Shown here: in pieces, positions 1-9,921 of the stretch | How positions within the stretch are numbered: position 1 is the first letter of the stretch | Layout: each line of letters opens with the position of its first letter | Assembly (NCBI GenBank): GCA_015068065.1 | Contig: SVLE01000005.1 | Location: forward strand, 1 to 59,791 | Source of the DNA: Oscillospiraceae bacterium | Lineage (GTDB): Bacteria; Bacillota; Clostridia; Oscillospirales; Oscillospiraceae | DNA length: 59,791 nt | Reading direction: 5' to 3' | Made by a program: the position numbers and the translations under genes | Notes under the pieces: generated by a model | Seen by the model: only the letters and a program-made list of their open reading frames with translations | Told to the model about the DNA's origin: nothing | Database searches by the model: none

Positions 1-30
1 TCGGGGGTTCGAATCCGTCTACCAGCTCCA
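1..30 (+). tRNA. 3' end of a tRNA truncated by the window edge (probably tRNA-Thr)
   Basis: T-arm TCGGGGGTTCGAATCCGTCTACCAGCTCCA ending in CCA; amino acid identity is a guess because the anticodon lies outside the window. Confidence 0.75.
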
Positions 31-39
31 ATTTCATAT

Positions 40-124
40 GGAGGAGTTCCCGAGTGGCCAAAGGGGGCAGACTGTAAATCTGTTGCGTTTCGCTTCGGTG
101 GTTCGAATCCACCCTCCTCCACCA
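40..124 (+). tRNA. tRNA-Tyr (GTA anticodon), long variable arm, encoded CCA
   Basis: GGAGGAG...CTCCTCC acceptor stem, GACTGTAAATCT anticodon loop, GGTTCGAATCC T-loop. Confidence 0.93.
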
Positions 125-125
125 A

Positions 126-161
126 AACACCGTTCACCAATTGGTGAACGGTGTTTTTTCG
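126..161. terminator. Rho-independent terminator
   Basis: ACACCGTTCACCAATTGGTGAACGGTGTTTTTT hairpin plus T-run. Confidence 0.85.
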
Positions 162-164
162 CTC

Positions 165-1001
165 TTAATCAAAAGCCAACCCAAGATAGGCATCCTTCCG
201 CAGCTCTTGCCCGGACTGGGCAACAAGCCATTTGATCATGGCAAACTCCCATTTTTCCCCCTGTCCTGTATAGGGGCCCCGTACCCAATATCTTTTTGCC
301 GGGTATCTTTGGGCAATGGCAACCTGCGCAGTCTCTCGCTCTGTTTCGGGTACTAGCAGTTCCTTGACAAATACTTCGTCCCCGGCCAGTTCCACACAGG
401 CGCAGCCCCGCTCCCCAATTCGATACAAGCCGCCTCCAGACATCTGGCACACACCCCGCTGATAGTCCAGCGCGCTGCGGCTGTAGGAAACGTGATCCGT
501 TCCTGTCAGCATCCCCTCGCGCAAAAGGGCGTATTCCTCTGCTCCCACAGCCCTCAGCACAGCAGGCATACCCGCCGCGTTTGGGCTGTACTGCCGTTGC
601 GTCAGGGCAAACGCCTCCACAAACCCGTTCCGGCAAAAAAACACATGCAGATCCGGTCTTGCAGGGACGGTGGTCACGCAGTCAAAGCCCTGCTCTTTCA
701 ACCAGTCATCCGCAAAGGCCAGCAGCTGCCCTGCCAGTCCTCTGCCCCGGCAGTCAGGGTGGGTTGCCACTGCGTAGAGATAGGCAGCAGCAATCCTTGT
801 GCCGTTGGCAAAGACCAAAGGCATATCAAACCATGCAGTCATGGCCTGCACCTGACCGTCCTCCTCCAGTACCAGCATCCGCTCCGGAGCATAGTACCGG
901 GTAAAGAAATGGTCGATATAGGCGTCATCATCTCCGAACGCCAGCTTCCACAGTTCCCGGAGACGTGGACCATCTTCGATATGTGAAGTCCTCAATTGCA
1001 T
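165..1001 (-). CDS. GNAT family N-acetyltransferase (Eis-like)
   Basis: MQLRTSHIEDGPRLRELWKLAFGDDD...VATHPDCRGRGLAGQLL acetyl-CoA binding motif; ORF track extends upstream to 1049. Confidence 0.85.
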   Translation of the reverse strand: MQLRTSHIEDGPRLRELWKLAFGDDDAYIDHFFTRYYAPERMLVLEEDGQVQAMTAWFDMPLVFANGTRIAAAYLYAVATHPDCRGRGLAGQLLAFADDWLKEQGFDCVTTVPARPDLHVFFCRNGFVEAFALTQRQYSPNAAGMPAVLRAVGAEEYALLREGMLTGTDHVSYSRSALDYQRGVCQMSGGGLYRIGERGCACVELAGDEVFVKELLVPETERETAQVAIAQRYPAKRYWVRGPYTGQGEKWEFAMIKWLVAQSGQELRKDAYLGLAFD

Positions 1002-1055
1002 TTTTGCGTTCCTCCTGTAAAAAGTGCCCCCGCCGAAGCGGAGGCACAAGGTTGC

Positions 1056-1262
1056 TTACAGATCGGGAAAAATGTCGCTCTTCTTGGGCATGACGAGGGC
1101 ACAGATAATGTAGCCCCAGAAACCCAGACTGGCACACAGGGTCAAAAACACCCAGCCCACTCGCACCAACGTGGGATCAAGCTCAAAATACTCGGCCACA
1201 CCGCCGCACACGCCGCACAGCTTCTTGGCTTCGCCTTCGGTTTTGTATAGTCTTTTCTGCAT
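1056..1262 (-). CDS. PspC domain-containing membrane protein
   Basis: KKLCGVCGGVAEYFELDPTLVRVGWVFLTL PspC signature. Confidence 0.9.
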   Translation of the reverse strand: MQKRLYKTEGEAKKLCGVCGGVAEYFELDPTLVRVGWVFLTLCASLGFWGYIICALVMPKKSDIFPDL

Positions 1263-1292
1263 AAATAAACACCCCTTTTATAATATGTCTCT

Positions 1293-2474
1293 TCAGTTCT
1301 TTGTCTGCACCGGCTGCAACTGTCCGTCCGCGCCGAAGCAGACGCGCTGTATGTCATTCCCGGTGTTCTTTCGGATGTCGTCCAGACGGATTCCTTCCGT
1401 AATGGTTGCCACCAAAGTATAGGCCACACCGTGGCGCTTTGCCCGGCCAGTACGGCCAATACGGTGGATATAGTATTCGTTCTCATCAGGCACGTCGTAG
1501 TTGAACACCACGTCCACATCGTCGATATCAAGACCGCGGGCGGCCACATCGGTGGCCACCAGCACCCGCATCTGTCCCTCCCGGAACTTATTCAGCGTCT
1601 TTTCCCGCACCCGCTGCTGAATATCGCCGTGGATGGCCTCGCAGGTGATGCCCCGCATCCGCAAAAGTCCTGCCAGACGGTCGGTCATGTTCTTGGTGTT
1701 GCAGAAGGCAATGGCGTGGTCATAGCCGCCCAGTTCCAGCAGCCGCGCCACGGTGTCCGCCTTTTCGTTACGGTCCACGTCCAGACGGTACTGGGCGATA
1801 TCGGGCTTGTTCTGCTCATCGGCACGCACGGTGATTTCCACCGGATCACGCTGGTACACCCAGGAGATGTCCATGACTTCCCGGGAGATGGTGGCGGAAA
1901 ACATGCCCAGATTTTTTCTGCCCTTGATCTGGTCCAGAATACGGGTCACGTCCCGGACAAAGCCCATGTCCAGCATCCGGTCGGCCTCGTCCAGCACCAC
2001 AGTAAGCACCTTGTCCACTCGGACGGTACGCCGCTTCATGTGGTCCATCAGGCGGCCGGGGGTGGCCACCACGATCTGGGGCCGCTTTTTCAGCTGAGTA
2101 ATCTGCTTGTCAATGGGCTGTCCGCCGTAGAGGCACACGGTACGCACGCCCTCTTTAAAGGCACACAGATCCCGCAGTTCATCCTGGATCTGGATGGCCA
2201 GTTCCCGGGTGGGCGCCAGCACCAGAGCTTGTACCTCATCCACTGACGGGTCTACGTGCTCCACCATGGGGATGCCGAAGGCAAAGGTTTTGCCGGTTCC
2301 AGTGGGTGCCTTTGCAATCACATCCTTCCACTCCATAAAGAAGGGGATGGCTCCGGCCTGTACCGGAGTTGCCTGTACGTAGCCCTTTTTGTCGATGGCG
2401 CGCATGATCTCGGCCGACAGGCCAAGCTGGTCATAGCGCACGATGTCATTGACAACCTCGCCGTTGATTTCCAT
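1293..2474 (-). CDS. DEAD/DEAH-box RNA helicase
   Basis: APTGTGKT, PTRELAIQ, DEAD, SAT and HRIGRTGR motifs; start chosen at MEINGEVV with an upstream AGGAGG. Confidence 0.93.
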   Translation of the reverse strand: MEINGEVVNDIVRYDQLGLSAEIMRAIDKKGYVQATPVQAGAIPFFMEWKDVIAKAPTGTGKTFAFGIPMVEHVDPSVDEVQALVLAPTRELAIQIQDELRDLCAFKEGVRTVCLYGGQPIDKQITQLKKRPQIVVATPGRLMDHMKRRTVRVDKVLTVVLDEADRMLDMGFVRDVTRILDQIKGRKNLGMFSATISREVMDISWVYQRDPVEITVRADEQNKPDIAQYRLDVDRNEKADTVARLLELGGYDHAIAFCNTKNMTDRLAGLLRMRGITCEAIHGDIQQRVREKTLNKFREGQMRVLVATDVAARGLDIDDVDVVFNYDVPDENEYYIHRIGRTGRAKRHGVAYTLVATITEGIRLDDIRKNTGNDIQRVCFGADGQLQPVQTKN

Positions 2475-2724
2475 GTTCATCCCTCCTATGTGTCCGATCC
2501 AAGGCCTACCCAACTCAGACACACAGGTCCGAAACGCCTTTCTCTCCGGCGCGGCCTCAAATCCCATGAGCATACTGCCCATTTCGACTTATTGTACCAC
2601 AGCTTGCACCCGTTTGCAATCATTGACACGTTGCAAGAAATTATGATGAATTCCCTCTATCATTTTCAACGCTGCTATGTTATAATGTGCAATTACGAGC
2701 ATTGAATTAAAGGAGTTTGTTTCC

Positions 2725-4320
2725 ATGATCACAGTTACCGACCTGAGTTTGAATTACAGCGGCACCCCTCTGTTTTCCCATGTGGACCTGCAGTTTGACC
2801 GCGGCAACTGCTACGGTATCATCGGTGCCAACGGTGCGGGCAAATCCACATTCCTGAAGATCCTGTCCGGTGAGCTTGAGTCCACCAGCGGTGAGGTACA
2901 CATTCTGCCCAACACCCGCATGTCCGTTCTCAAGCAGAACCAGAACGCCTACGACGCCTATAACGTCATGGATACGGTCATTATGGGCAATCAGCGCCTG
3001 TACGACATCGGCAAGGAGAAGGAAGCCCTGTACGCCAAGGAAGAGATGACCGACGAAGACGGCATGCTGGCCTGCCAGCTGGAAGAGGAATTTGCCGAGC
3101 TGGGCGGCTGGGAGGCCGAGAGCGACGCCAGCCGCATTCTGCAGGGACTTGGCATCGGCACCGACCTGCATTACAACGACATGGCCACCCTGGACGCCCG
3201 TCTGAAGGTTAAGGTCCTGCTGGCCCAGGCCCTGTTTGGTAACCCTGACCTGCTGATGATGGACGAGCCCACCAACAACCTGGACATTGACGCGGTCAAC
3301 TGGCTGGAGGACTTCCTGCTGGACTTTGAAGGCACCGTTATCGTGGTGTCCCATGACCGCCATTTCCTGAATACCGTGTGCACCCACATTGTGGACATCG
3401 ACTACAACAAGATAAAGATGTACGTTGGCAACTACGACTTCTGGTACGAGTCCTCTCAGCTGGTACAGCAGCTCATCAAGAATCAGAACAAGCGCAACGA
3501 GGAAAAGATCAAGGAACTGCAGGACTTCATCTCCCGCTTCTCTGCCAACAAGTCCAAGTCCAAGCAGGCTACCGCCCGCCGCAAGCTGCTGGACAAGCTG
3601 ACCGTGGAAGAAATGCCCGCCTCCTCCCGCCGCTATCCCTGGGTTGGATTCTCCCCCGACCGCGAGGTGGGCAAGGACATCCTGTTCGTCACTGATGTGT
3701 CCAAGACCATCGATGGCGTAAAGGTGTTGGATAAGGTAAGCTTTATCGTGGAGCACGGCGACAAGATCGCCTTTGTGGGCGACAACGAGAACGCCCACAC
3801 CGCCCTGTTCAAGATCCTCTCCGGCGAGATGGAGCCCGACGAGGGCACCGTCAAGTGGGGTCAGACCGCTACCTTCTCCTACTTCCCCAAGGACAACACC
3901 GAGTACTTTGAGGGCTGCAACGACAATCTGGTGGAGTGGCTGCGCCAGTTCTCCCCCGACCCCCAGGAGCAGTTCCTGCGTGGCTTCCTGGGCCGTATGC
4001 TCTTCTCCGGTGACGAGGTGTACAAGCCCGTAAAGGTCCTCTCCGGCGGTGAAAAGGTGCGGTGCATGCTCTCCCGGATGATGATGTCCGGTGCCAATGT
4101 GCTCATGCTGGACCAGCCCACCAACCATCTGGATCTGGAGTCCATTGCCGCTTTGAACAAAGGTCTGGAAGCCGTCAAGTGCAACATTCTGGTGGCTTCC
4201 CACGACCACCAGCTGATACAGACCGTGTGTACCCGCGTGTTTGACTTCACCGCCGATGGTAAGCTCATCGACCGCAAGATGACCTACGACGAATATCTGG
4301 AAAGCCAGAAGCCCCAGTAA
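2725..4320 (+). CDS. ABC-F family ATP-binding cassette protein
   Basis: Two ABC domains (GANGAGKST, LSGGEK, MDEPTNNLD, LDQPTNHLD), no transmembrane segments. Confidence 0.93.
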   Translation: MITVTDLSLNYSGTPLFSHVDLQFDRGNCYGIIGANGAGKSTFLKILSGELESTSGEVHILPNTRMSVLKQNQNAYDAYNVMDTVIMGNQRLYDIGKEKEALYAKEEMTDEDGMLACQLEEEFAELGGWEAESDASRILQGLGIGTDLHYNDMATLDARLKVKVLLAQALFGNPDLLMMDEPTNNLDIDAVNWLEDFLLDFEGTVIVVSHDRHFLNTVCTHIVDIDYNKIKMYVGNYDFWYESSQLVQQLIKNQNKRNEEKIKELQDFISRFSANKSKSKQATARRKLLDKLTVEEMPASSRRYPWVGFSPDREVGKDILFVTDVSKTIDGVKVLDKVSFIVEHGDKIAFVGDNENAHTALFKILSGEMEPDEGTVKWGQTATFSYFPKDNTEYFEGCNDNLVEWLRQFSPDPQEQFLRGFLGRMLFSGDEVYKPVKVLSGGEKVRCMLSRMMMSGANVLMLDQPTNHLDLESIAALNKGLEAVKCNILVASHDHQLIQTVCTRVFDFTADGKLIDRKMTYDEYLESQKPQ

Positions 4321-4324
4321 AACA

Positions 4325-4362
4325 CATTGACTCCCCGCCCTACGGGCGGGGAGTCAATTTTC
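4325..4362. terminator. Rho-independent terminator between convergent genes
   Basis: GACTCCCCGCCCTACGGGCGGGGAGTC. Confidence 0.8.
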
Positions 4363-4996
4363 ATTTATTCAGATACACCTCAAAGCCTCTGACCCACTTT
4401 TGGGCGATGTATTCGTGAAAATTCAGGGTAGGATGCACGCCGTCCAGTGTCCAGTGTCCGGCGGGGTGCTGCTCCTCCAGTTCATACAGATCAAACTGCA
4501 GGGACAGGAAAGGCAGCTCATACTTGGCGCACAGCATCTGTACTGCCTCGGAGCGCATGGCTACGCCCTCTTCAAACACCTCCATCTGCTCCTGTGTTGC
4601 AGTTCCCTCGTTGACAAAGGGTTCTGCGAGCATCACTTTCGTGTGAGGCAGTTTCTCTTTGATCTCGGTCAACAGTCTGTCATATACCTGCAGATAGGTG
4701 TCGATACCCACGCCCTGGTCATACTTCAGTCCGTGCCACACATCGTTGACACCCACCAGAATGCTCATATAGTCCGGCTTCACGTCGAAAATGTCCGCCT
4801 GTCTGCGCGCGTACAGATCCACCGACCGATTGCCGCTGATGCCGCGGTTGATAAATTCGAACTGACCGGGATATTTCTCCTCCAGCAGCTTGGCCGCCAG
4901 CATGGCGTAGCCGTTGCCCAGACTGCCGGGATCACTTTTGTCCCGGCCGCAGTCGGTAATGGAGTCGCCCTGAAATAGAATCGTTTTCATGCTCAC
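4361..4996 (-). CDS. SGNH/GDSL hydrolase family protein
   Basis: ILFQGDSITDCGRD...ILVGVNDVWHG...LDGVHPTLNFHEYIA blocks. Confidence 0.92.
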   Translation of the reverse strand: MSMKTILFQGDSITDCGRDKSDPGSLGNGYAMLAAKLLEEKYPGQFEFINRGISGNRSVDLYARRQADIFDVKPDYMSILVGVNDVWHGLKYDQGVGIDTYLQVYDRLLTEIKEKLPHTKVMLAEPFVNEGTATQEQMEVFEEGVAMRSEAVQMLCAKYELPFLSLQFDLYELEEQHPAGHWTLDGVHPTLNFHEYIAQKWVRGFEVYLNK

Positions 4997-6240
4997 GCCT
5001 CCCAGCCGCTCAGATAAGCCTTCTGCTCATCGGTCAGCTCGTCAATGGCAAGGCCCAGAGCGGCAAGCTTTGTCACACCGATCTGATAGTCGATCTCCTC
5101 AGGGATATCGTAAACTTTCGTTTCCAGCTCTTCCTTATGCTTTACCAGCCATTCGGCTGCCAGTGCCTGTACTGCAAAGGACATATCCATAATCTCTGCC
5201 GGGTGGCCGTTACCCGCCGCCAGATTAACAAGCCGCCCGTCGGCGATCACGTTCAGATTACGTCCGTCCGCCATGCGGTAGCCCATAATGTTCTCCCGAC
5301 GCGGAGTTTTCTCCACCGCGTTCGCTTCCAGCCACGCCACGTCCACCTCACAGTCGAAGTGGCCGGCGTTGCACAGCAGAGCGTTGTTCTTCATCACGGC
5401 AAAATGCTCCGGAATGATCACGTCCTTACAGCCGGTAGCGGTGATGAACAGATCACCCAGCGCCGCCGCCTGTGCCATGGGCATGACCCGATAGCCGTTC
5501 ATGGTGGCGTCCAGGGCCTTGAAGGGGTCCACTTCGGTGACGATTACGTCCGCACCCATTCCCTTGGCACGCAGGGCGATACCGCTGCCGCACCAGCCGT
5601 AGCCCGCCACCACCACGGTCTTGCCTGCCATAATCAAGTTGGTGGTGTGCAGGATGCCGTCCATGACGGACTGGCCGGTGCCGTATTTATTGTCGTAGTA
5701 ATGCTTGGCCTTGGCGTCGTTCACCGCCATCATGGGGCAGGGCAGCAGCCCCTCGCGCTCCCGGGCCTTCAGGCGGTGGATGCCGGTGGTAGTCTCCTCA
5801 CAGCCGCCGATGAGGCAGTCGGCATACTCTTTGCATTTGCCTCCCAACAGAGCAATCAGGTCACCGCCGTCGTCAATGACGATGTGGGGGTGGCACTTCA
5901 GAGTCTCCACCAGCAGTTCCTCGTACTGTTCCGGGGTCACGCCGTGGATGCCGAAGGTCTCCACGTCCAGACTGGCTACTGCCGCAGCCACATCATCCTG
6001 AGTGGACAGGGGGTTGCAACCGGTGAGGTAGACCTCCGCTCCACCCTTTTTCAGCACCAGACCAAGATTGGCCGTCTTGGCCTCCAGATGGACGGAGACA
6101 GCAACACGAAGTCCGGCAAAGGGTTGCTCTTTCTCAAAACGGGCTTCAATTCCGGACAGGGCGGGCATAAAATCCCGCACCCAGTTGATCTTCTGCAGAC
6201 CGGAGGGCGCAAGGGACATATCTTTTACGATGCTCATATA
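4993..6240 (-). CDS. ahcY: Adenosylhomocysteinase
   Basis: AVSVHLEAKTANLGLVLKKGGAEVYLTGCNPLSTQDDVAAA and VVAGYGWCGSGIALRAKGMGADVIVTEVDP NAD-binding region. Confidence 0.94.
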   Translation of the reverse strand, partial: YMSIVKDMSLAPSGLQKINWVRDFMPALSGIEARFEKEQPFAGLRVAVSVHLEAKTANLGLVLKKGGAEVYLTGCNPLSTQDDVAAAVASLDVETFGIHGVTPEQYEELLVETLKCHPHIVIDDGGDLIALLGGKCKEYADCLIGGCEETTTGIHRLKAREREGLLPCPMMAVNDAKAKHYYDNKYGTGQSVMDGILHTTNLIMAGKTVVVAGYGWCGSGIALRAKGMGADVIVTEVDPFKALDATMNGYRVMPMAQAAALGDLFITATGCKDVIIPEHFAVMKNNALLCNAGHFDCEVDVAWLEANAVEKTPRRENIMGYRMADGRNLNVIADGRLVNLAAGNGHPAEIMDMSFAVQALAAEWLVKHKEELETKVYDIPEEIDYQIGVTKLAALGLAIDELTDEQKAYLSGWEA

Positions 6241-6409
6241 GTCAAATTCCTTTCCGTTGCACAACTTTTGACCCATTTTACCACAGCCATCTCAATAAAA
6301 AAAGCCCCGTTTCTCTTGTGGAGCCAAAAATTCACAGTTCTGTCATGGACTTTTCTTCCAAAGACGGGTACAATACATTCAATACAATGACAAGCAAGGA
6401 GGTCTTGCC

Positions 6410-7267
6410 ATGGGTACCCTGTCCCGCTGGCTGAGCCGGTTTTCCTATAAACACCCCAATTTCTCCATTCCCGGACTGATGAAGTATATTGTCATGGGAA
6501 ATGTGGCGGTATATCTTCTTTCCCTGCTCAGCAACGGAACCTTTATCCAGCTGGTCACCTTTGTACCAGCGCGTATTTTCCAGGGCGAGCTCTGGCGGCT
6601 TGTGACCTTCGTGTTCGTGCCGATGGTCTTCTCCCCCCTGTATTTTCTGCTGTCTTTGATGCTCTACTACTATCTGGGCACACAGCTGGAAAATGTCTGG
6701 GGCAGTGCCCGGTTCACCCTATACTACACCACAGGTGTTGTGCTGAACATTCTGGCAGGCCTTCTGATGTGGCTGTCTCCCTCCCTGCGGGGGTACGAAG
6801 TGGTCAATATGCACTACGTGAACATGTCCCTGTTCTTCGCCTTTGCCACCCTGTATCCCGATGCCCAGTTCCTGCTGTTCTACATCATCCCCTTTAAGGC
6901 CAAGTGGCTTGCCTGGATCGACGGAGCGCTGTTTGCGTTCGATATCTTCTCTCACATCGGCGCGGGACAGTATCTGCTGGCTCTGGTCCCTGTGGTCGCC
7001 CTGCTGAACTACTTCCTGTTCTTCTGGGACGATTTGATGGAGGCGGGCAAAATCGCTGCAAAGCACCGCTCCACCGCCGCTCACCGCACCATTGACCTGA
7101 ACACCGCCCGCAGGCAGATGGAAAAGCAGGGCTATCTCCACAAGTGTGCCGTGTGCGGCATCACCGACACGGACCACCCCACTATGGAGTTCCGCTACTG
7201 CTCCAAGTGCAACGGCTATTACTGCTACTGCGCGGAGCATATCAATTCTCATGTGCATGTGCAATAA
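6410..7267 (+). CDS. Rhomboid-like multi-spanning membrane protein with C-terminal Cys-rich (zinc-ribbon-like) domain
   Basis: Six or more hydrophobic segments in rhomboid-like order; C-terminal CAVCGITDTDHPTMEFRYCSKCNGYYCYCAEH. Confidence 0.65.
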   Translation: MGTLSRWLSRFSYKHPNFSIPGLMKYIVMGNVAVYLLSLLSNGTFIQLVTFVPARIFQGELWRLVTFVFVPMVFSPLYFLLSLMLYYYLGTQLENVWGSARFTLYYTTGVVLNILAGLLMWLSPSLRGYEVVNMHYVNMSLFFAFATLYPDAQFLLFYIIPFKAKWLAWIDGALFAFDIFSHIGAGQYLLALVPVVALLNYFLFFWDDLMEAGKIAAKHRSTAAHRTIDLNTARRQMEKQGYLHKCAVCGITDTDHPTMEFRYCSKCNGYYCYCAEHINSHVHVQ

Positions 7268-7269
7268 CA

Positions 7270-7304
7270 AAAGGACTGCGGCGATGCCGCAGTCCTTTTG
7301 TTAT
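7270..7304. terminator. Rho-independent terminator
   Basis: AAAAGGACTGCGGCGATGCCGCAGTCCTTTTG. Confidence 0.85.
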
Positions 7305-8911
7305 TAAAATTTCGCTCCGCCGAACTCGGCCAGCACAAGGCCCTTATTTCGCTCGGTGACCCACTGAATGGACCACTGGGAGGCGAACAGGATCAGCTGA
7401 TTGCCCTTGTAGTCCTCCACCAGCTTGGCGTCGTTGGGCAGAAGCAGATCCTCCTCTTTCAGAGGCTCGGCGTTCTCGTCCTCACGCACCACCCAGCGCA
7501 GATACTCATAGGGCAGGCCCTCCTTGTACAGTTCCACGTTGTACTCGCTGCGCAGGCGGTACTCCAGCACGTCAAACTGCAGAGTGCCTACCACGCCCAC
7601 GATGACTTCTTCCATGCCGGTGTAGGGGGTCTTGAAGATCTGGATGGCACCCTCCTGCGCGATCTGCTCCACGCCCTTGAGGAACTGCTTGCGCTTCATG
7701 GTGTCGATAGAGCGGATGCGCTGGAAATGTTCGGGAGCAAAGGTGGGAATGGGGTCAAAGGTAAATTTCTTGCTGGGGGCGCACAGGGTATCACCGATGG
7801 AGAAAATGCCCGGGTCGAATACACCGATGATGTCGCCGGCATAGGCCTCTTCGATGATCTCACGCTCGGCGGCCATGAGTTGCTGGGGACGGGACAGGCG
7901 CAGTTTCTTGCTCCCTTGCATATGATAGACCTCTTTTTCCGCGTCAAAGCGGCCGGACACTACGCGCATGAATGCGATGCGGTCCCGGTGGGCCTTGTTC
8001 ATGTTGGCCTGAATTTTGAACACAAAGGCGGAAAAGTCCTCGTCAAAGCAGTCAATGACCGTGTCACCCGCCTTACGGGGCAGGGGCGCGGTGGTCATGC
8101 GCAGGAATTCCTCCAGAAATGGCTCCACACCGAAGTTGGTCAGGGCGGAACCGAAGAACACGGGAGACAGCTTTCCGTGGCGCACCCGCTCCATATCAAA
8201 GTCACAGGAGGCGCCGTCCAGCAGTTCGATCTCGTCCACCAGCTGGCTGTGCTTGGTCTGACCGATAAGCTCGGCCAGAGCGGGATCGTCCACCTCGATC
8301 TGGGTTGCGGTGGCCGCCTTGGCATTGGTGTTGGATGTGAAGTGGATGACCTTGCGGTTCTGGCGGTCATACACGCCCTTGAATTCCTTGCCGCAGCCGA
8401 TGGGCCAGTTCATAGCGTAGGTGTCAATGCCCAGTTCCTTTTCCAGCTCCTCGCACAGTTCAAAGGGATCCCGGGTCTCACGGTCCATCTTGTTGACGAA
8501 GGTGAAGATGGGAATGTCCCGCATGGCACAGACCTTGAACAGCTTGCGGGTCTGGGCCTCCACGCCCTTGGCCGCGTCGATGACCATGACCGCGCTGTCC
8601 GCCGCCATCAGAGTGCGGTAGGTATCCTCGGAGAAGTCTTGATGGCCGGGGGTATCCAGAATGTTGATGCAGAAGCCCTCATACTGGAACTGCATGACAG
8701 AGGAGGTGACAGAAATTCCGCGTTGCTTTTCGATCTCCATCCAGTCGGAGGTAGCGGCGCGGGTATTCTTCTTTCCCTTGACCTGACCGGCCTGCGCGAT
8801 GGCTCCGCCGTAGAGCAGGAACTTTTCCGTCAGGGTTGTCTTACCGGCGTCAGGGTGGGAAATAATGGCGAATGTGCGTCGGCGCTTGATTTCAGCTTCG
8901 TATTGTGACAT
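7304..8911 (-). CDS. prfC: Peptide chain release factor 3
   Basis: SHPDAGKTTLTEKFLLYGGAIAQAGQVKGKK, DTPGHQDFSEDTYRTL, NKMDRE; RF3 domain order. Confidence 0.95.
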   Translation of the reverse strand: MSQYEAEIKRRRTFAIISHPDAGKTTLTEKFLLYGGAIAQAGQVKGKKNTRAATSDWMEIEKQRGISVTSSVMQFQYEGFCINILDTPGHQDFSEDTYRTLMAADSAVMVIDAAKGVEAQTRKLFKVCAMRDIPIFTFVNKMDRETRDPFELCEELEKELGIDTYAMNWPIGCGKEFKGVYDRQNRKVIHFTSNTNAKAATATQIEVDDPALAELIGQTKHSQLVDEIELLDGASCDFDMERVRHGKLSPVFFGSALTNFGVEPFLEEFLRMTTAPLPRKAGDTVIDCFDEDFSAFVFKIQANMNKAHRDRIAFMRVVSGRFDAEKEVYHMQGSKKLRLSRPQQLMAAEREIIEEAYAGDIIGVFDPGIFSIGDTLCAPSKKFTFDPIPTFAPEHFQRIRSIDTMKRKQFLKGVEQIAQEGAIQIFKTPYTGMEEVIVGVVGTLQFDVLEYRLRSEYNVELYKEGLPYEYLRWVVREDENAEPLKEEDLLLPNDAKLVEDYKGNQLILFASQWSIQWVTERNKGLVLAEFGGAKF

Positions 8912-9080
8912 GGGGCTCACTCCCAAATATAATTTTAACATTAGCATGATATTTTACCACAACACCACACCTGTCCGCAAGGGCGAGGGCACTTTCTGTG
9001 AAATTTTTGTGAAAACGATTGTAATTCTCCCGCACATCGTGTAAACTGAATACAAAGAAAATCGAGGGAGGCTGTATAAC

Positions 9081-9260
9081 ATGAAAGTTGCCCGTTTTGT
9101 GCTGAAGATCGTGGCCATGTCTCTGATTGCCGCGGCCGCCGTCTGCGCTGTGATTGCTTACTGGGACAAGCTGATGGAGCTTGGTCAGACCGCTTGCGGC
9201 AAGCTGAAAGAAAAGAAGGAATGTATCTGCAAGTCTGAATACGATGACTATGTGGAGTAA
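9081..9260 (+). CDS. Small single-TM protein (59 aa; below ORF-track cutoff)
   Basis: MKVARFVLKIVAMSLIAAAAVCAVIAYWDKLMELGQTACGKLKEKKECICKSEYDDYVE; upstream GGGAGG; terminator directly after. Confidence 0.7.
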   Translation: MKVARFVLKIVAMSLIAAAAVCAVIAYWDKLMELGQTACGKLKEKKECICKSEYDDYVE

Positions 9261-9262
9261 TT

Positions 9263-9300
9263 AAAAATACCGCTGGCTGTGTGCCAGCGGTATTTTTTAT
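9263..9300. terminator. Rho-independent terminator
   Basis: AAAATACCGCTGGCTGTGTGCCAGCGGTATTTTTT. Confidence 0.85.
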
Positions 9301-9821
9301 CCCTTTGCGTACCAGCGCAAACAGTTTGTATTCCCTTTGGTCCGCAGCAGTGCCACCGTGTATGCGCCGTCTGCCGCCATCAGAAGCATGGTGGAAACCG
9401 TGACCGCCGTTGGGATCTTCCCTACCCAAAGTGCCACCGCCGGATGAATGCGGTGCACCAGAAGAACTGCCAGCAGCCCCCAAAACAGCGCAAACAGCGG
9501 ACAAACCCGTCCGTGCAGGTTGAACCTCAGCCCGGAATAGTCCCAAAAAGCCACTCCCATCAGCTTTTCGTAAACTACTGCCATGAGATATTCCGCGCAG
9601 GTAGCCGCCAGACCGCCAAAGACAATGAGCAGGGGTCCGGATTGTCTCACTCCTTCCGGCAGAAACAGGATGGCCAGCGCACCCACCCCATATACCGGAC
9701 ACAGGGGCAGCAACACAAAACACTTCCGGTCCCGCTTTTCCGCCCGAATGAGTCGGGCGAAAGCCACTTCCAGTAAAAAGCCCAAAAAGCTGTAAATCAC
9801 AAAATACCAAAACAATTCCAT
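9297..9821 (-). CDS. Putative ABC-transporter type IV / CmpB-like membrane protein
   Basis: MELFWYFVIYSFLGFLLEVAFARLI...GGLAATCAEYLMAVVYEKLMGVAFWDYS matches the remembered PF06541 pattern. Confidence 0.7.
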   Translation of the reverse strand: MELFWYFVIYSFLGFLLEVAFARLIRAEKRDRKCFVLLPLCPVYGVGALAILFLPEGVRQSGPLLIVFGGLAATCAEYLMAVVYEKLMGVAFWDYSGLRFNLHGRVCPLFALFWGLLAVLLVHRIHPAVALWVGKIPTAVTVSTMLLMAADGAYTVALLRTKGNTNCLRWYAKG

Positions 9822-9921
9822 ACCAAACCTCCGGACTATAGTTTGGCACAGGTATGGTATTTTATTCCCGGACACAAAAACGGCGCAGACGACCTTCGTC
9901 TGCGCCGCTTTACGGTTGGGC

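Noticed and set aside
2707-4209. 500-aa minus-strand ORF
   Set aside because: Antisense to the ABC-F gene; composition typical of a shadow frame.
7298-8908. 536-aa plus-strand ORF
   Set aside because: Antisense to prfC; the prfC frame has clear GTPase motifs.
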